From assembly GCF_030719035.1 (NCBI RefSeq), contig NZ_CP132203.1, positions 558,001 through 622,000 of the forward strand: a DNA stretch of 64,000 nucleotides, given 5' to 3'. A program made the translations under genes and the position numbers. The stretch's first letter is position 1. Each line of letters starts with the position of its first letter. This DNA comes from Hahella sp. HNIBRBA332 (GTDB lineage: Bacteria; Pseudomonadota; Gammaproteobacteria; Pseudomonadales; Oleiphilaceae). Below are positions 44,257 through 53,539 of this stretch, piece after piece. The notes beneath the pieces were generated by a model that saw only the letters and a program-made list of their open reading frames with translations, was not told where the DNA came from and made no database searches.

Positions 44257-45780
44257 ATGGCGTTACTACAACTATATTGGCCCTACCTGACGGCGGGGGG
44301 GATAGGGCTTGCCCTCGCGCTTCTTGCGTTGATGGGGGCGATGAGGCAGCGCCGTCTGCGGAGAGAGCTTGAGCTGCGCAATGCCCAAATAACGGAAAAG
44401 CTGTTGGCCCGCGAGGATGAAGTGGCGCGCCTTCAGGATGCGTGTGCGGAAAAAACGCAACGCTGTGAGTCTCTGCAGCGGGAAGTTGGCGTGTTGCAAC
44501 AAAGTAATGCAGCGGTCAGAGCGCGGATGGAGTCTATCCATGAGCGTTATGTCAGCGCGGAGGCGGCGGCCAGAGGCAAAGAAGCTGATCTATCTGAGTT
44601 AACGCAGGCGCTTAGCGCCGCTCAGAGTGAGTTGGCGTCTTTGAAAACCGCTGCAGCGAAGGAGCAGTTACATCATCAGGAGAAGCTGAAATTGTTGGAA
44701 GCGTCGCGTGAGGCGCTGACGCAGGAATTTCAACTGTTGGCCAATCGCATCTTCGAAAGTAGCACACAGAAATTGTCCGAGTTCAGTCAGAGCAACCTGA
44801 AAACCATTCTCGATCCATTGAATACTCAGTTGAATGACTTTCGCAAGAAAGTGGAAGACGTATACGACAAGGAAGCGCAGCAGCGATTCTCGTTATCTGC
44901 GGAAATCAAGAAACTACAAACGCTGAACGAGCGCATCAGTGACGACGCCATTAAGCTGACCAATGCGCTGAAAGGCGACAATAAAGCCGCAGGGACCTGG
45001 GGGGAAGTCATTCTGGAGCGCATCCTGGAGCGTTCAGGGTTGGTGAAAGGGCGCGAGTACGAAGTACAGAGCGCCCAGCGGAATGAGGCCGGACGCCGTA
45101 TTCAGCCGGATGTGATTATTCGTCTTCCAGAGAACAAAAATGTCGTCGTTGACTCAAAAGTCAGCTTGGTGGCTTATGAGCAGTACCATAACGCTGTGGA
45201 CGACAGCGCCCGCATTGACTACCTGAAACAGCATGTATTGTCTGTGCGGCAACATATTAAGGGGTTGAGCGGTAAGCGCTATCAAGACGCATTAGGTCTG
45301 AATTCATTGGATTTCGTACTGCTGTTTATCCCTATCGAAGGGGCCTTTGCGGCAGCGGTGCAGGGGGATCAAAGCCTGTTCAATGAAGCGTTTCAGCAGA
45401 ATGTGGTGATCGTCTCTCCTTCAACGCTGCTCGCAACTTTGCGCACTATTCACAATATCTGGCGCTATGAGCATCAGTCTCAGAATGCGCAGGAAATTGC
45501 GCGGCAGGCGGGTTATCTGTACGACAAGTTCGTCAATTTCGTGCAGGACCTGGAGGAGGTCGGCCAGCGTTTGCAACAGACGCAAGGCGCTTATGATACG
45601 GCCATGGGGCGTTTGGCCACGGGGCGAGGCAACTTGATTACACGGGTGGAGAAGTTGAAGCAGTTGGGCGCGCGCGCCGGTAAACAGCTGAGTGAATCCA
45701 CGCTACAGCGGGCGCAAATGTCGGAGGAGGGCGACTCACGTACGGCGCCTCTCTCTATTGGTGACGGCGCCGGATTATGA
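44257..45780 (+). CDS. rmuC: DNA recombination protein RmuC
   Basis: 507 residues. One N-terminal membrane helix (about 5-28), a long coiled coil (about 30-200), then the RmuC nuclease-like domain (about 210-430) with GTWGEVILERILERSGL and PDVIIRLPENKNVVVDSKVSL, a PD-(D/E)XK-like pattern. It limits recombination at inverted repeats in E. coli; the mechanism is uncertain. It is probably cotranscribed with uvrB, and its stop overlaps the next start (ATGA). Confidence 0.94.
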   Translation: MALLQLYWPYLTAGGIGLALALLALMGAMRQRRLRRELELRNAQITEKLLAREDEVARLQDACAEKTQRCESLQREVGVLQQSNAAVRARMESIHERYVSAEAAARGKEADLSELTQALSAAQSELASLKTAAAKEQLHHQEKLKLLEASREALTQEFQLLANRIFESSTQKLSEFSQSNLKTILDPLNTQLNDFRKKVEDVYDKEAQQRFSLSAEIKKLQTLNERISDDAIKLTNALKGDNKAAGTWGEVILERILERSGLVKGREYEVQSAQRNEAGRRIQPDVIIRLPENKNVVVDSKVSLVAYEQYHNAVDDSARIDYLKQHVLSVRQHIKGLSGKRYQDALGLNSLDFVLLFIPIEGAFAAAVQGDQSLFNEAFQQNVVIVSPSTLLATLRTIHNIWRYEHQSQNAQEIARQAGYLYDKFVNFVQDLEEVGQRLQQTQGAYDTAMGRLATGRGNLITRVEKLKQLGARAGKQLSESTLQRAQMSEEGDSRTAPLSIGDGAGL

Positions 45781-46535
45781 TCGAGTGGTTTGCGGGCCTT
45801 TCCTGGCTCGAAGTCGTAACGCTGTTAGGAAGCAGTTTCTTAGGTTCGATGTTGACCGCCGCGCTCGGTGTTGGCGGCGGCGCATTTCTGATTGCCGTGA
45901 TGGCGGATATTGTGCCGCCTTTGGCCTTGATTCCTTTGCATGGTATTGTGCAAATGGGCTCTAACGCCAGTCGGGCGGCCTTGACCCGCAAACATATTCA
46001 ACCGCGCACGATCGCCTTCTTTTTTAGCGGGGCTCTTGTGGCGGCGCTCGCCGCAGTCTGGTTATTGGGACGCGTCGATCCCGCCTGGATTCCCCCGATG
46101 GTTGCGCTATTCATCATCTGGCTGTGCTGGGGGCCAATTCCTGAGCTGGGATTGGGGAAAACCAAAGCAGGTTTGTTCTGCGGTGGTTTATTGACGACAC
46201 TGGCTACAATGATCGTTGGCGCAACTGGCCCTCTCGTGTCCGCCTGGCTTGGACGCAGCGGCGTCGACCGCTGGACCTACACCGCTAACTTTTCCAGTTG
46301 TATGACGGCCCAACATTTGTTGAAAATTATGGTGTTCGGGTTAGCGGGTTTTGTATTCACCCCCTGGCTTCCTGTGCTGGGTTTAATGGTGCTGGCGGGA
46401 TTTCTAGGCACTAAAGCTGGTTTAAAAATTCTCGGTAAACTGCCCGAAGCGCGCTTTAAATCACTGTTCAGATGGGTGCTGACCTTGTTGGCGCTGCGTT
46501 TGTTATGGTTATGGTGGCGAGGATTCTCCGCCTGA
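45777..46535 (+). CDS. TauE/SafE family permease
   Basis: A 252-residue polytopic membrane protein with about seven or eight helices and the repeated glycine-rich LGVGGGAFLIAVM / GATGPLVSAWLGR motifs of the sulfite/organosulfonate exporter family (formerly DUF81). The substrate is unknown; no sulfur genes are nearby. It is translationally coupled to rmuC. Confidence 0.88.
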   Translation: MIEWFAGLSWLEVVTLLGSSFLGSMLTAALGVGGGAFLIAVMADIVPPLALIPLHGIVQMGSNASRAALTRKHIQPRTIAFFFSGALVAALAAVWLLGRVDPAWIPPMVALFIIWLCWGPIPELGLGKTKAGLFCGGLLTTLATMIVGATGPLVSAWLGRSGVDRWTYTANFSSCMTAQHLLKIMVFGLAGFVFTPWLPVLGLMVLAGFLGTKAGLKILGKLPEARFKSLFRWVLTLLALRLLWLWWRGFSA

Positions 46536-46676
46536 AACGCTGAATCCTGAAGGCGAATTCAGCCAGGGTTCAGGTAAGAAAGGATGTAATAGCGATAGTA
46601 ATGATAACTCCGCCTGCGGCGTCGATGATGCGCCTCAGGGGAAAGATGAATAACCCATAGTGGTTGAGGTGGTTTA

Positions 46677-47504
46677 ATGGAAACCTATGAGAGTTTGGTC
46701 TCCACCATTGCATTAATGATGGGCGTGTCCTGGGCCAGTGGTGTTAACTTATACGCCGCAGTGCTGATGCTGGGCCTGGGCGGCGCGACCGGACATATCG
46801 ATTTACCGCCGGATTTGCAGACTTTGCAGGATCCGCTGGTGATCGCGGCAGCCGGGTTTATGTACTGCGTGGAGTTCTTCGCGGACAAAACCCCAGGGGT
46901 GGACAGTGGTTGGGACGCGCTGCATACCTTTATTCGTATTCCTGCCGGCGCGGTGCTGGCGGCGGGCGCAGTCGGCGATATTTCGCCGGCGTTACAGATT
47001 GCAGCAGGACTGGTCGGCGCCTCAATGGCGGCGACGTCTCACGCCACAAAGGCTGGAACGCGCCTGGCGATCAACACTTCTCCTGAACCTTTCACCAACT
47101 GGGCGGCCTCGATTGGCGAAGACGTCATGGTTCTGGCTGGCCTGTGGGCGGCGTTAAATCACCCCTTTATTTTCTTGGTGCTATTGGGGCTATTTATCGC
47201 GTTGGCGATCTGGTTACTGCCGAAATTATGGCGGTTCCTGAAACTGGTGTTGCGTAAGATTGGCGGTTTTCTGGGGCTGGTGGATAAAGAGAAGGGGCCT
47301 TCTCCCTCTGTGGGGAGTTACCAGTTTGGCTCCTTTTCCACTGCTTCTGGTCCTTCTACAGCCGGCGATGCCGACTTTACGACGCCAAACCCCGCGATTG
47401 AGGATAATCTCAGTCGGATTAAGAAGCTGAAGGAGTTGTTGGACGCTGGGGCGCTCACGCAAGAGGAGTTTGAGGCGGAGAAAAAGCGCATACTCGGGCC
47501 CTGA
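46677..47504 (+). CDS. DUF4126 membrane protein with SHOCT tail
   Basis: 275 residues. The membrane part (about 1-190) matches the DUF4126 pattern: ALMMGVSWASGVNLYAAVLMLG, DKTPGVDSGWDALHTFIRIPAGAVLA, and SHATKAGTRLAINTSPEPFTNW. After a serine/glycine linker it ends with SRIKKLKELLDAGALTQEEFEAEKKRILG, a SHOCT oligomerisation/anchoring motif. The function is unknown. It is convergent with the CDF exporter. Confidence 0.87.
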   Translation: METYESLVSTIALMMGVSWASGVNLYAAVLMLGLGGATGHIDLPPDLQTLQDPLVIAAAGFMYCVEFFADKTPGVDSGWDALHTFIRIPAGAVLAAGAVGDISPALQIAAGLVGASMAATSHATKAGTRLAINTSPEPFTNWAASIGEDVMVLAGLWAALNHPFIFLVLLGLFIALAIWLLPKLWRFLKLVLRKIGGFLGLVDKEKGPSPSVGSYQFGSFSTASGPSTAGDADFTTPNPAIEDNLSRIKKLKELLDAGALTQEEFEAEKKRILGP

Positions 47505-47538
47505 CCAATAGTTTAAGGGGGCGTCGTGGGCGAACTGT

Positions 47539-48690
47539 CTAGGACGCTTCCCTCCAGACTTTTATCTCGCCCAGCCAAACCAGATCGGCAGTATTTTCTC
47601 GCATGCTTTTTACTATCTGCTGGGAAAGTTGGCTCTCGTCTCCGGCAATCATCACTTCTACATGCACTTTGCCATTGATGTAGTGCAAAATCAGCCGCTT
47701 GATTGAGTCATTCGGCGTCAGGCCGCGCCAGCGTTGCTGCAGAATCTCCGTCACGTCTTGGCGTAGCGGCAATAAAAGGGAACTGGCCCGCTTCTTTCCG
47801 TCAGTGTCATTCTCTGTATCTATGTGGTAGGTGATGTCGCTGATATGTTCAAACTTTTCTCGAATCTTTCTCGCTACATGCACGCCAATATAGTGCCCTT
47901 CCGAGACGCTCAGCGCCGAGTCCACTTGCAAGTGCAGGTCAATGACGATATCCGGCCCCACATAACGTCCACGCAGATCATGCACGCCGCGAACGCCCTC
48001 CACCGATAGCGCAAGTTCTCGAAGAGCGCGGACTTGCTCCTCTGGGAGCGCGGTTTCCACCAACTCCTTGACGCTCTTTCCCGCCAGTTCGATGCCAATC
48101 TTGCCGATGAAAATCGCCACAATAATCGCCGCTACAGCATCGAGCCAGGGGAAACCGGCAATGACGCCGAGCAGAGCGACCAGGACGACAACCGAGGAAA
48201 GGGCGTCGCTGCGTGAATGCCAGGCGTTGGCGATGATCAGGTCGGAGCGTAGTTTTTTGCCGATATCCAGCGTGTAGCGATAGATCCATTCCTTGCCGGC
48301 GATAGACAGACCCGCCGCCAGTAGCGCAGGCCACCCTGGAGTGACCTGGGCGTCTTTCTCCCACAGGCGCAGAATGCTGTCGTAAGCCATGGCGCCGGCG
48401 ACGGCGATGAGCATGGAGCCCAACACTACCGTGCCCAGTGTTTCGAATTTTCCGTGTCCGTAGGGATGCTCTCGATCGGGTTTCTGGTGGGAATAGCGGG
48501 TGATGACAATCACCAGGATATCCGTTCCCGCATCAGTGAAAGAGTGGATGCCGTCAGCCACCAGCGCGTGAGATTGTGCGATGACCCCGACAATGATTTT
48601 CAGCAACCCCAGCGCAATATCCAGAATCATTCCAATCAGGGTGACGCGATGAGCGGCGCGAGTCTTTTCGGCGGGGGTAGAGTATGTCAT
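47539..48690 (-). CDS. Cation diffusion facilitator transporter
   Basis: A 383-residue divalent-metal/proton antiporter with six helices. The metal sites show as ALVADGIHSFTDAGTD (helix II, H-x3-D) and NAWHSRSDALSS (helix V, H-x3-D), a Zn/Fe/Cd-type arrangement as in FieF. The cytoplasmic C-domain (about 210-300) has the CDF ferredoxin-like fold (GVRGVHDLRGRYVGPDIVIDLHLQVD). An additional 80-residue C-terminal part makes it longer than FieF (300). Confidence 0.92.
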   Translation of the reverse strand: MTYSTPAEKTRAAHRVTLIGMILDIALGLLKIIVGVIAQSHALVADGIHSFTDAGTDILVIVITRYSHQKPDREHPYGHGKFETLGTVVLGSMLIAVAGAMAYDSILRLWEKDAQVTPGWPALLAAGLSIAGKEWIYRYTLDIGKKLRSDLIIANAWHSRSDALSSVVVLVALLGVIAGFPWLDAVAAIIVAIFIGKIGIELAGKSVKELVETALPEEQVRALRELALSVEGVRGVHDLRGRYVGPDIVIDLHLQVDSALSVSEGHYIGVHVARKIREKFEHISDITYHIDTENDTDGKKRASSLLLPLRQDVTEILQQRWRGLTPNDSIKRLILHYINGKVHVEVMIAGDESQLSQQIVKSMRENTADLVWLGEIKVWREAS

Positions 48691-48871
48691 GCTGCTGTTT
48701 TACAAAGCTTTATCGTGAGAGCGATGAAGAATTGTAGCATGTTCTAACTATCCTGCGCAGAAGATGGAGGTTGTGTGGGATGGGGTTGAGGATAATAGTT
48801 GAACCAGGGGCTTTAAGTTTTTTATACTGGTCAAAAAATAACCATAATAAATAGCGGAAAAGGTGCATACT

Positions 48872-49141
48872 ATGAGTTCCCACACAGAAAGGCGTCGTTT
48901 TGAACGACTACCCGCGTCGATGAGCGTTCTGCTTGATCACCCTGTGACAGGGCTCCACGCGTTGAAAACAGTCGATCTTTCCGAAGGCGGAGTATTAGTG
49001 ACCGGCAACTTTGCCGGCAACGCCGAGGTTGGAGATTTGGTTTCACTGAAAGTTGTTGGCTTGTTGCAGGAACGCAGTCCGACTGTTCCGTTGAAAGTGG
49101 TGCGCTGTGGCGCTAATGAAATGGCCCTGAACTTTGTTTGA
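48872..49141 (+). CDS. Small PilZ-domain protein
   Basis: 89 residues forming a single PilZ domain. The c-di-GMP motif is present: R-x3-R in ERRRFERLP (about 5-12) and D-x-S-x-x-G in TVDLSEGGVLV (about 33-43). ATG 48872 is preferred, with AAGG upstream; a GTG at 48863 is also possible. As a stand-alone PilZ protein it probably relays c-di-GMP to a partner; motility or biofilm control is a guess. Confidence 0.88.
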   Translation: MSSHTERRRFERLPASMSVLLDHPVTGLHALKTVDLSEGGVLVTGNFAGNAEVGDLVSLKVVGLLQERSPTVPLKVVRCGANEMALNFV

Positions 49142-49185
49142 TGTCCGCCATCGGTTAAATCCACGTTAAACCTTATCAGTTGAGA

Positions 49186-49215
49186 CAAAAAGGGGAGCGG
49201 TAGCTCCCCTTTTTG
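49186..49215 (+). terminator. Terminator of the PilZ gene
   Basis: The stem AAGGGGAGC/GCTCCCCTT with loop GGTA is flanked by A5 and T5. Confidence 0.92.
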
Positions 49216-49750
49216 TTGTTCTGACGGCTGTGGATAACTTGTCACCCTCTATAAATGAATGACTTACATATAAATCTGTGGAAATCCCGGCGAACTTTGC
49301 CATGTTTCGCGCCAAATCTAAGCGGCGGATTCAATAGATTTGAACACCCTATTCCGGTGCAAAAAGTGGCGCTATTCTCGAATTCCGAGGAGCTGGGTTA
49401 ATAAGTGGTTGAAATTTAAGCGCAAAAATAATTGATCAAAAAATAGCCAATTTGCTGGGAGGGCTGGAATTTCGTGGGGTCTGAGATTTTTCCCTACCGA
49501 TATTAACAAAGTTATCCACAGATTTAGTGGATAAATTACAGTTCTGTCACAGATATCCCCAACATGTAGTTGTTAGTGGTCAAAAATGGTGCAAAACGCA
49601 ATAAAAGCTTACATTTCACTGGGCGTGGGCGCAGATATGCACTGCGCCGGTAATGGGAAATAAACCTTTTAATGCGATTCTGGTTGGTTATAATACCGCG
49701 CCTGAAGTCCACCCCTCTTTTCAACTGTTCTACAGCAGTGGAATAGCCAT
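49216..49750. other. AT-rich intergenic region with DnaA boxes
   Basis: About 535 bases without a credible gene; a minus frame at 49536-49757 has no support. TGTGGATAA (49229-49237) and TTATCCACA (49512-49520) are exact DnaA boxes, one on each strand; AGTGGATAA (49526-49534) is one base off. Confidence 0.6.
49512..49534. promoter_or_regulatory. Paired DnaA boxes as an inverted repeat
   Basis: TTATCCAC-N7-GTGGATAA forms a perfect 8-base inverted repeat built from one consensus and one near-consensus DnaA box, about 220 bases before pyrD. Confidence 0.55.
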
Positions 49751-50776
49751 ATGTCATATCAGTTAGCCCGACAGTTTCTGTTTCGCCTTCCGGCGGAAGC
49801 CTCCCATAATATTTCCCTGAAGATGCTCAAAATGGCTGATAACGCCGGCATGTTGGGAATGTTTATGCCCCAAATGTATTCTCGGCCGGTCGAGTTGATG
49901 GGAATTACCTTCCCCAATGCGATTGGTCTGGCGGCGGGATTGGATAAAAACGGCGATTACATCGACGGCCTGAGTAAACTGGGATTCGGCTTTATCGAAG
50001 TCGGCACAGTGACTCCCAAGCCCCAGGACGGTAATCCCCTGCCGCGTCTCTTTCGCCTGGAAGAACGTAACGCGATTATCAACCGTATGGGATTCAACAA
50101 TTACGGCGTTGATTACATGGCGGAGCGTTTGCGCAAGAAAAAATACGCAGGGGTGATCGGCGTTAACGTTGGAAAGAACAAAGATACTCCCGCTGAGGAA
50201 GCCGCCTCGGACTATATCGCTTGCATCAATAAGGTGTATCCCTACGCTTCCTATATCACCATCAACATCTCCTCGCCCAACACGCCTGGATTACGCGCAC
50301 TACAGTTTGGCGACTCTTTGCGTAGCATGCTGCAGGATATCAAAGACTGCCAGGAGCGCATGAACCAGCAGCATGGGCGCTACGTGCCCTTTGTCGTGAA
50401 AATCGCGCCAGACATGTCGGACGACGAAGTACATATGGTTGCGCGCACCCTGCTGGACTACAACATGGACGGCGCCATCGCTACGAACACCACGTTGTCA
50501 CGTGAAGGCGTTGAGAGTCTGGCTCATGGAAAAGAGCAGGGCGGCCTGAGCGGCGCGCCGCTGACCAAGCGATCCACTCATGTGGTGAAAGAATTGTGCG
50601 CGGCGTTGGAAGGGCGGATTCCTGTCATCGCATCCGGTGGCGTGATGAGCGCCCAGGATGCAGTGGAAAAAGTGCGTGCGGGCGCCAAACTGGTGCAGGT
50701 GTATAGCGGTCTTATTTATCGGGGGCCGGCGTTGGTGCGGGAAGCGGCTGAAGCGATTGGCGGTCTGGAAGGCTAA
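49751..50776 (+). CDS. pyrD: Dihydroorotate dehydrogenase (quinone)
   Basis: A 341-residue class 2, membrane-associated FMN enzyme, fourth step of UMP synthesis, passing electrons to quinone. The N-terminal helical membrane entry (1-40) is present; GLAAGLDKNGDYIDGL binds FMN; NISSPNTPGLRALQ contains the catalytic serine region; IASGGVMSAQDAVEKVRAGAKLVQVYSG binds phosphate. It is convergent with rmf. Confidence 0.97.
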   Translation: MSYQLARQFLFRLPAEASHNISLKMLKMADNAGMLGMFMPQMYSRPVELMGITFPNAIGLAAGLDKNGDYIDGLSKLGFGFIEVGTVTPKPQDGNPLPRLFRLEERNAIINRMGFNNYGVDYMAERLRKKKYAGVIGVNVGKNKDTPAEEAASDYIACINKVYPYASYITINISSPNTPGLRALQFGDSLRSMLQDIKDCQERMNQQHGRYVPFVVKIAPDMSDDEVHMVARTLLDYNMDGAIATNTTLSREGVESLAHGKEQGGLSGAPLTKRSTHVVKELCAALEGRIPVIASGGVMSAQDAVEKVRAGAKLVQVYSGLIYRGPALVREAAEAIGGLEG

Positions 50777-50786
50777 GCCCTCAATG

Positions 50787-50808
50787 AAAAGGCCCGCGAT
50801 GCGGGCCT
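50787..50808. terminator. Hairpin between pyrD and rmf
   Basis: The stem AGGCCCGC/GCGGGCCT with loop GAT reads into T4 on the minus strand, so it best serves rmf; it also lies just after pyrD. Confidence 0.75.
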
Positions 50809-50856
50809 AAATGGGGTTGGGTGAACCCCTCCTTTATGAATGAGTGTCTAAGTGAA

Positions 50857-51066
50857 TCAGGATGCTATGCCAGGGCTTCTGTGTATCCCTGATACGCCGG
50901 TGTAACCATCCCAATGGTCCGCTCGGCCGTCGCGCCAGCCGTTAATCCACTCTTGACGCATTTGAGGATTGGCGGCGGGACATAAATCTTTTGACCGGCC
51001 GCTTACGCCGGCACGGTAACCCTTGAGGTACGCTCTTTCGAACATATCGCGCTTCTGTCTTCTCAT
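50857..51066 (-). CDS. rmf: Ribosome modulation factor
   Basis: A 69-residue basic protein that pairs 70S ribosomes into inactive 100S dimers in stationary phase. RRQKRDMFERAYLKGYRAGVSGRS and QMRQEWINGWRDGRADHW are the family hallmarks. Proximity to pyrD and rlmKL is seen also in E. coli. Confidence 0.96.
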   Translation of the reverse strand: MRRQKRDMFERAYLKGYRAGVSGRSKDLCPAANPQMRQEWINGWRDGRADHWDGYTGVSGIHRSPGIAS

Positions 51067-51363
51067 TCTTTAATGACCTCACCAATTTCTGGGTTAGACA
51101 GGAATTCAAACAGATAAACTTTTGAATCGGAATTTGGACTAGAAAGCATCTCCTTATCGTCTGATCGTGTACGAGGGGATATATATCAGAGTAATAGCGC
51201 TACACTTTCAAGTTAAGCCAAATTTAATTTCGATGTACACGAATTATTTCATCTATGTGACGGTTTTTTTATAGTTTTGTGGAATTAAATCCGGTTAAGC
51301 GCTTGATCGCCTTAGAACCGTCTTTAACCCTTGATATGCAACGATTTGTAACGGCGTAGGAAT
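51067..51363. other. Divergent promoter region, rmf / rlmKL
   Basis: 297 AT-rich bases. No clear box pair or terminator was found; it should contain both promoters. Confidence 0.4.
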
Positions 51364-53517
51364 ATGAATGAATTTTCATTGTTTGCAAGCTGTCCCAAAG
51401 GACTGGAGTATGTGCTCGCAGACGAATTAAAGACTCTGGGCGCGGAAGTGCTTAAAACCAATCCTGCTGGAGTTGAGGCGAAGGCGGATCTTGCCGGTGT
51501 TTACCGAATTTGCCTGGGCTCCCGTCTCGCTAACCGGGTGCTGCGATTATTGCAGTCCACCCGCACTGCTACCCGGGATGGTCTGTATCAGGCTGCTTCC
51601 GAGGTGAATTGGAGCGAGCACCTGCGTCCAGGAGAAAGCTATTGGATCGCGGCGTTTGGCTCCAGTGGCGATATCCGACACTCTCGCTTTGGCGCGCAGG
51701 TGGTCAAAGACGCCATTAACGATCACTTTCGCGACCGTGACCTGGCGCTGCCCGTCATCGATAAGCGTTCCGGCGTGCAAACTGTGCAGTTGAATCTGGC
51801 GAAGACCATTACATTGGGGCTGGATCTGGCGGGTAGAAGTCTGCACCAGCGTGGATACCGACAAGAGGGCGCGGCGGCGCCTTTAAAAGAAAATCTGGCG
51901 GCGGCCATTCTTTATCGCGCTGGCTGGCCAGAGCTATGTGGAGAGGATGGCTGCTTTGTCGATCCCATGTGCGGCTCCGGCACTTTGGTGGTGGAGGCGG
52001 CGATGATTGCGATGAATATCGCGCCGGGATTGCTGAACCCACACTTTCTGTTTGAAAAAGCCCCCTGGCATGATCCGGAAGTCTGGCGTGGAGTCTACGA
52101 AGAGGCGATGGAAAAAGCGGTGCTGGGCAAGCGACGCTGGCGCGGCGCGATATTCGGCTGTGACCTGAACCCTGCTGCTATCCGCACTGCCAAGCGCAAT
52201 CTGTCCCGCGCAGGACTTGATCGCTGGGTGAAGCTGGAAACGGCAAGCGCGATGGACTTTACTCCGGATACGGAAGGCTGCGGGCGGCGCTTGCTGGTGT
52301 GCAATCCTCCCTATGGCGAGCGTTTGGGGCAGGAATTGGAGCTGCGTTCACTGTATCGGGCGTTGGGGCGGAGGCTGAAAACCGCATATGGTGAATGGAA
52401 AGCGGGCATTTTCACTTCCAGCGTCAACTTGGCGAAAGAAATCGGGCTGCGGGCGGACAAGCAATACCATCTTTATAACGGTCCTCTGGCCACGACGCTG
52501 TATTTATTTGATATATACGGGAACCGACCTGAGGCGGAAGCGCCGCGCAAACCTCAGAACGCCTCTCTTGAAGGCATCTCCGAGCAAGCGCAAATGTTTC
52601 GCAATCGACTGAGTAAGAATCTGGCGAAGTGGAGCAAATGGGCGAAGAAGCAGCAGCTTAGCGCTTATCGGATCTATGATGCGGATATGCCGGAGTACGC
52701 TGTCGCCATCGACTGGTATGACGGCGGAATCATCGTGCAGGAATATGCGCCGCCGAAATCCGTGGATGAAGAAAAGGCGCGCCAACGCCTGTTGGACGTT
52801 TTGGAAGTCACCCCGGCGGTGCTGGGGATCGACGGTGGGCAGCTGTTTCTCAAGCAGCGTAAAAAGCAGAAAGGCATGCTGCAGTACGAGAAAACGGACT
52901 CCAGTCGCAAGGAGCGCATGGTAGAAGAGCATGGTTGCCGGTTCTGGGTGAACCTGTCCGATTACTTGGACTCAGGGCTCTTCCTTGATCACCGTCCAAC
53001 CCGTTACTGGATTCAACGGCATAGCTCGGGCAAGCGCTTTCTGAATCTGTTCTGTTACACAGGAGCGGCTTCTGTCCATGCGGCGGCGGGCGGCGCTGCG
53101 ACCACCACCAGTGTGGATATGTCGCAAACCTATCTGAGCTGGGCGGAGCGTAACTTTCACCTTAATAAGCTGAGCGGCCCCCACCGTTTTGTGCGCGCGA
53201 ACGTCCTGGAGTGGCTGAAAGCCGAGCGCAATACATACGATCTGATATTCCTTGATCCTCCTACATTCTCCAACTCCAAAAAAATGGAGGATGTACTGGA
53301 TATTCAGCGGGATCATGCCGGGCTGATTGAAGATTGCATGCGGTTGCTGGCGCCGGGAGGGGTATTGATCTTTTCCTGTAACTATCGACGCTTCAAGCTG
53401 GACTCAGGCATTGAGGAGCGTTTTGCGGTGGAAAATCATACCACCGCCAGCATTCCTGAAGACTTCAAGCGCAACGAACGGATTCATCAGTGCTGGCATA
53501 TCCGCCATAACGCTTGA
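51364..53517 (+). CDS. rlmKL: 23S rRNA methyltransferase K/L
   Basis: A 717-residue fused methyltransferase that makes m2G2445 (RlmL half) and m7G2069 (RlmK half) in 23S rRNA. A THUMP domain (about 45-155) precedes the RlmL Rossmann domain with FVDPMCGSGTLVVEAAMIA and catalytic VCNPPYGERL. The RlmK half (about 400-717) has LFCYTGAASVHAA and FLDPPTFSNSK. It is of full length and is divergent from rmf. Confidence 0.96.
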   Translation: MNEFSLFASCPKGLEYVLADELKTLGAEVLKTNPAGVEAKADLAGVYRICLGSRLANRVLRLLQSTRTATRDGLYQAASEVNWSEHLRPGESYWIAAFGSSGDIRHSRFGAQVVKDAINDHFRDRDLALPVIDKRSGVQTVQLNLAKTITLGLDLAGRSLHQRGYRQEGAAAPLKENLAAAILYRAGWPELCGEDGCFVDPMCGSGTLVVEAAMIAMNIAPGLLNPHFLFEKAPWHDPEVWRGVYEEAMEKAVLGKRRWRGAIFGCDLNPAAIRTAKRNLSRAGLDRWVKLETASAMDFTPDTEGCGRRLLVCNPPYGERLGQELELRSLYRALGRRLKTAYGEWKAGIFTSSVNLAKEIGLRADKQYHLYNGPLATTLYLFDIYGNRPEAEAPRKPQNASLEGISEQAQMFRNRLSKNLAKWSKWAKKQQLSAYRIYDADMPEYAVAIDWYDGGIIVQEYAPPKSVDEEKARQRLLDVLEVTPAVLGIDGGQLFLKQRKKQKGMLQYEKTDSSRKERMVEEHGCRFWVNLSDYLDSGLFLDHRPTRYWIQRHSSGKRFLNLFCYTGAASVHAAAGGAATTTSVDMSQTYLSWAERNFHLNKLSGPHRFVRANVLEWLKAERNTYDLIFLDPPTFSNSKKMEDVLDIQRDHAGLIEDCMRLLAPGGVLIFSCNYRRFKLDSGIEERFAVENHTTASIPEDFKRNERIHQCWHIRHNA

Positions 53518-53539
53518 GTAAGTGCGTGTAGCGCCGGGT

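Noticed and set aside
49216..49750. Chromosomal replication origin
   Set aside because: DnaA boxes are few, and none of dnaA, dnaN, mnmG, rnpA/rpmH or par genes is present; a regulatory or titration site is more likely.
49536..49757. 73-codon minus frame before pyrD
   Set aside because: Overlaps the pyrD start and has no ribosome site or recognisable pattern.
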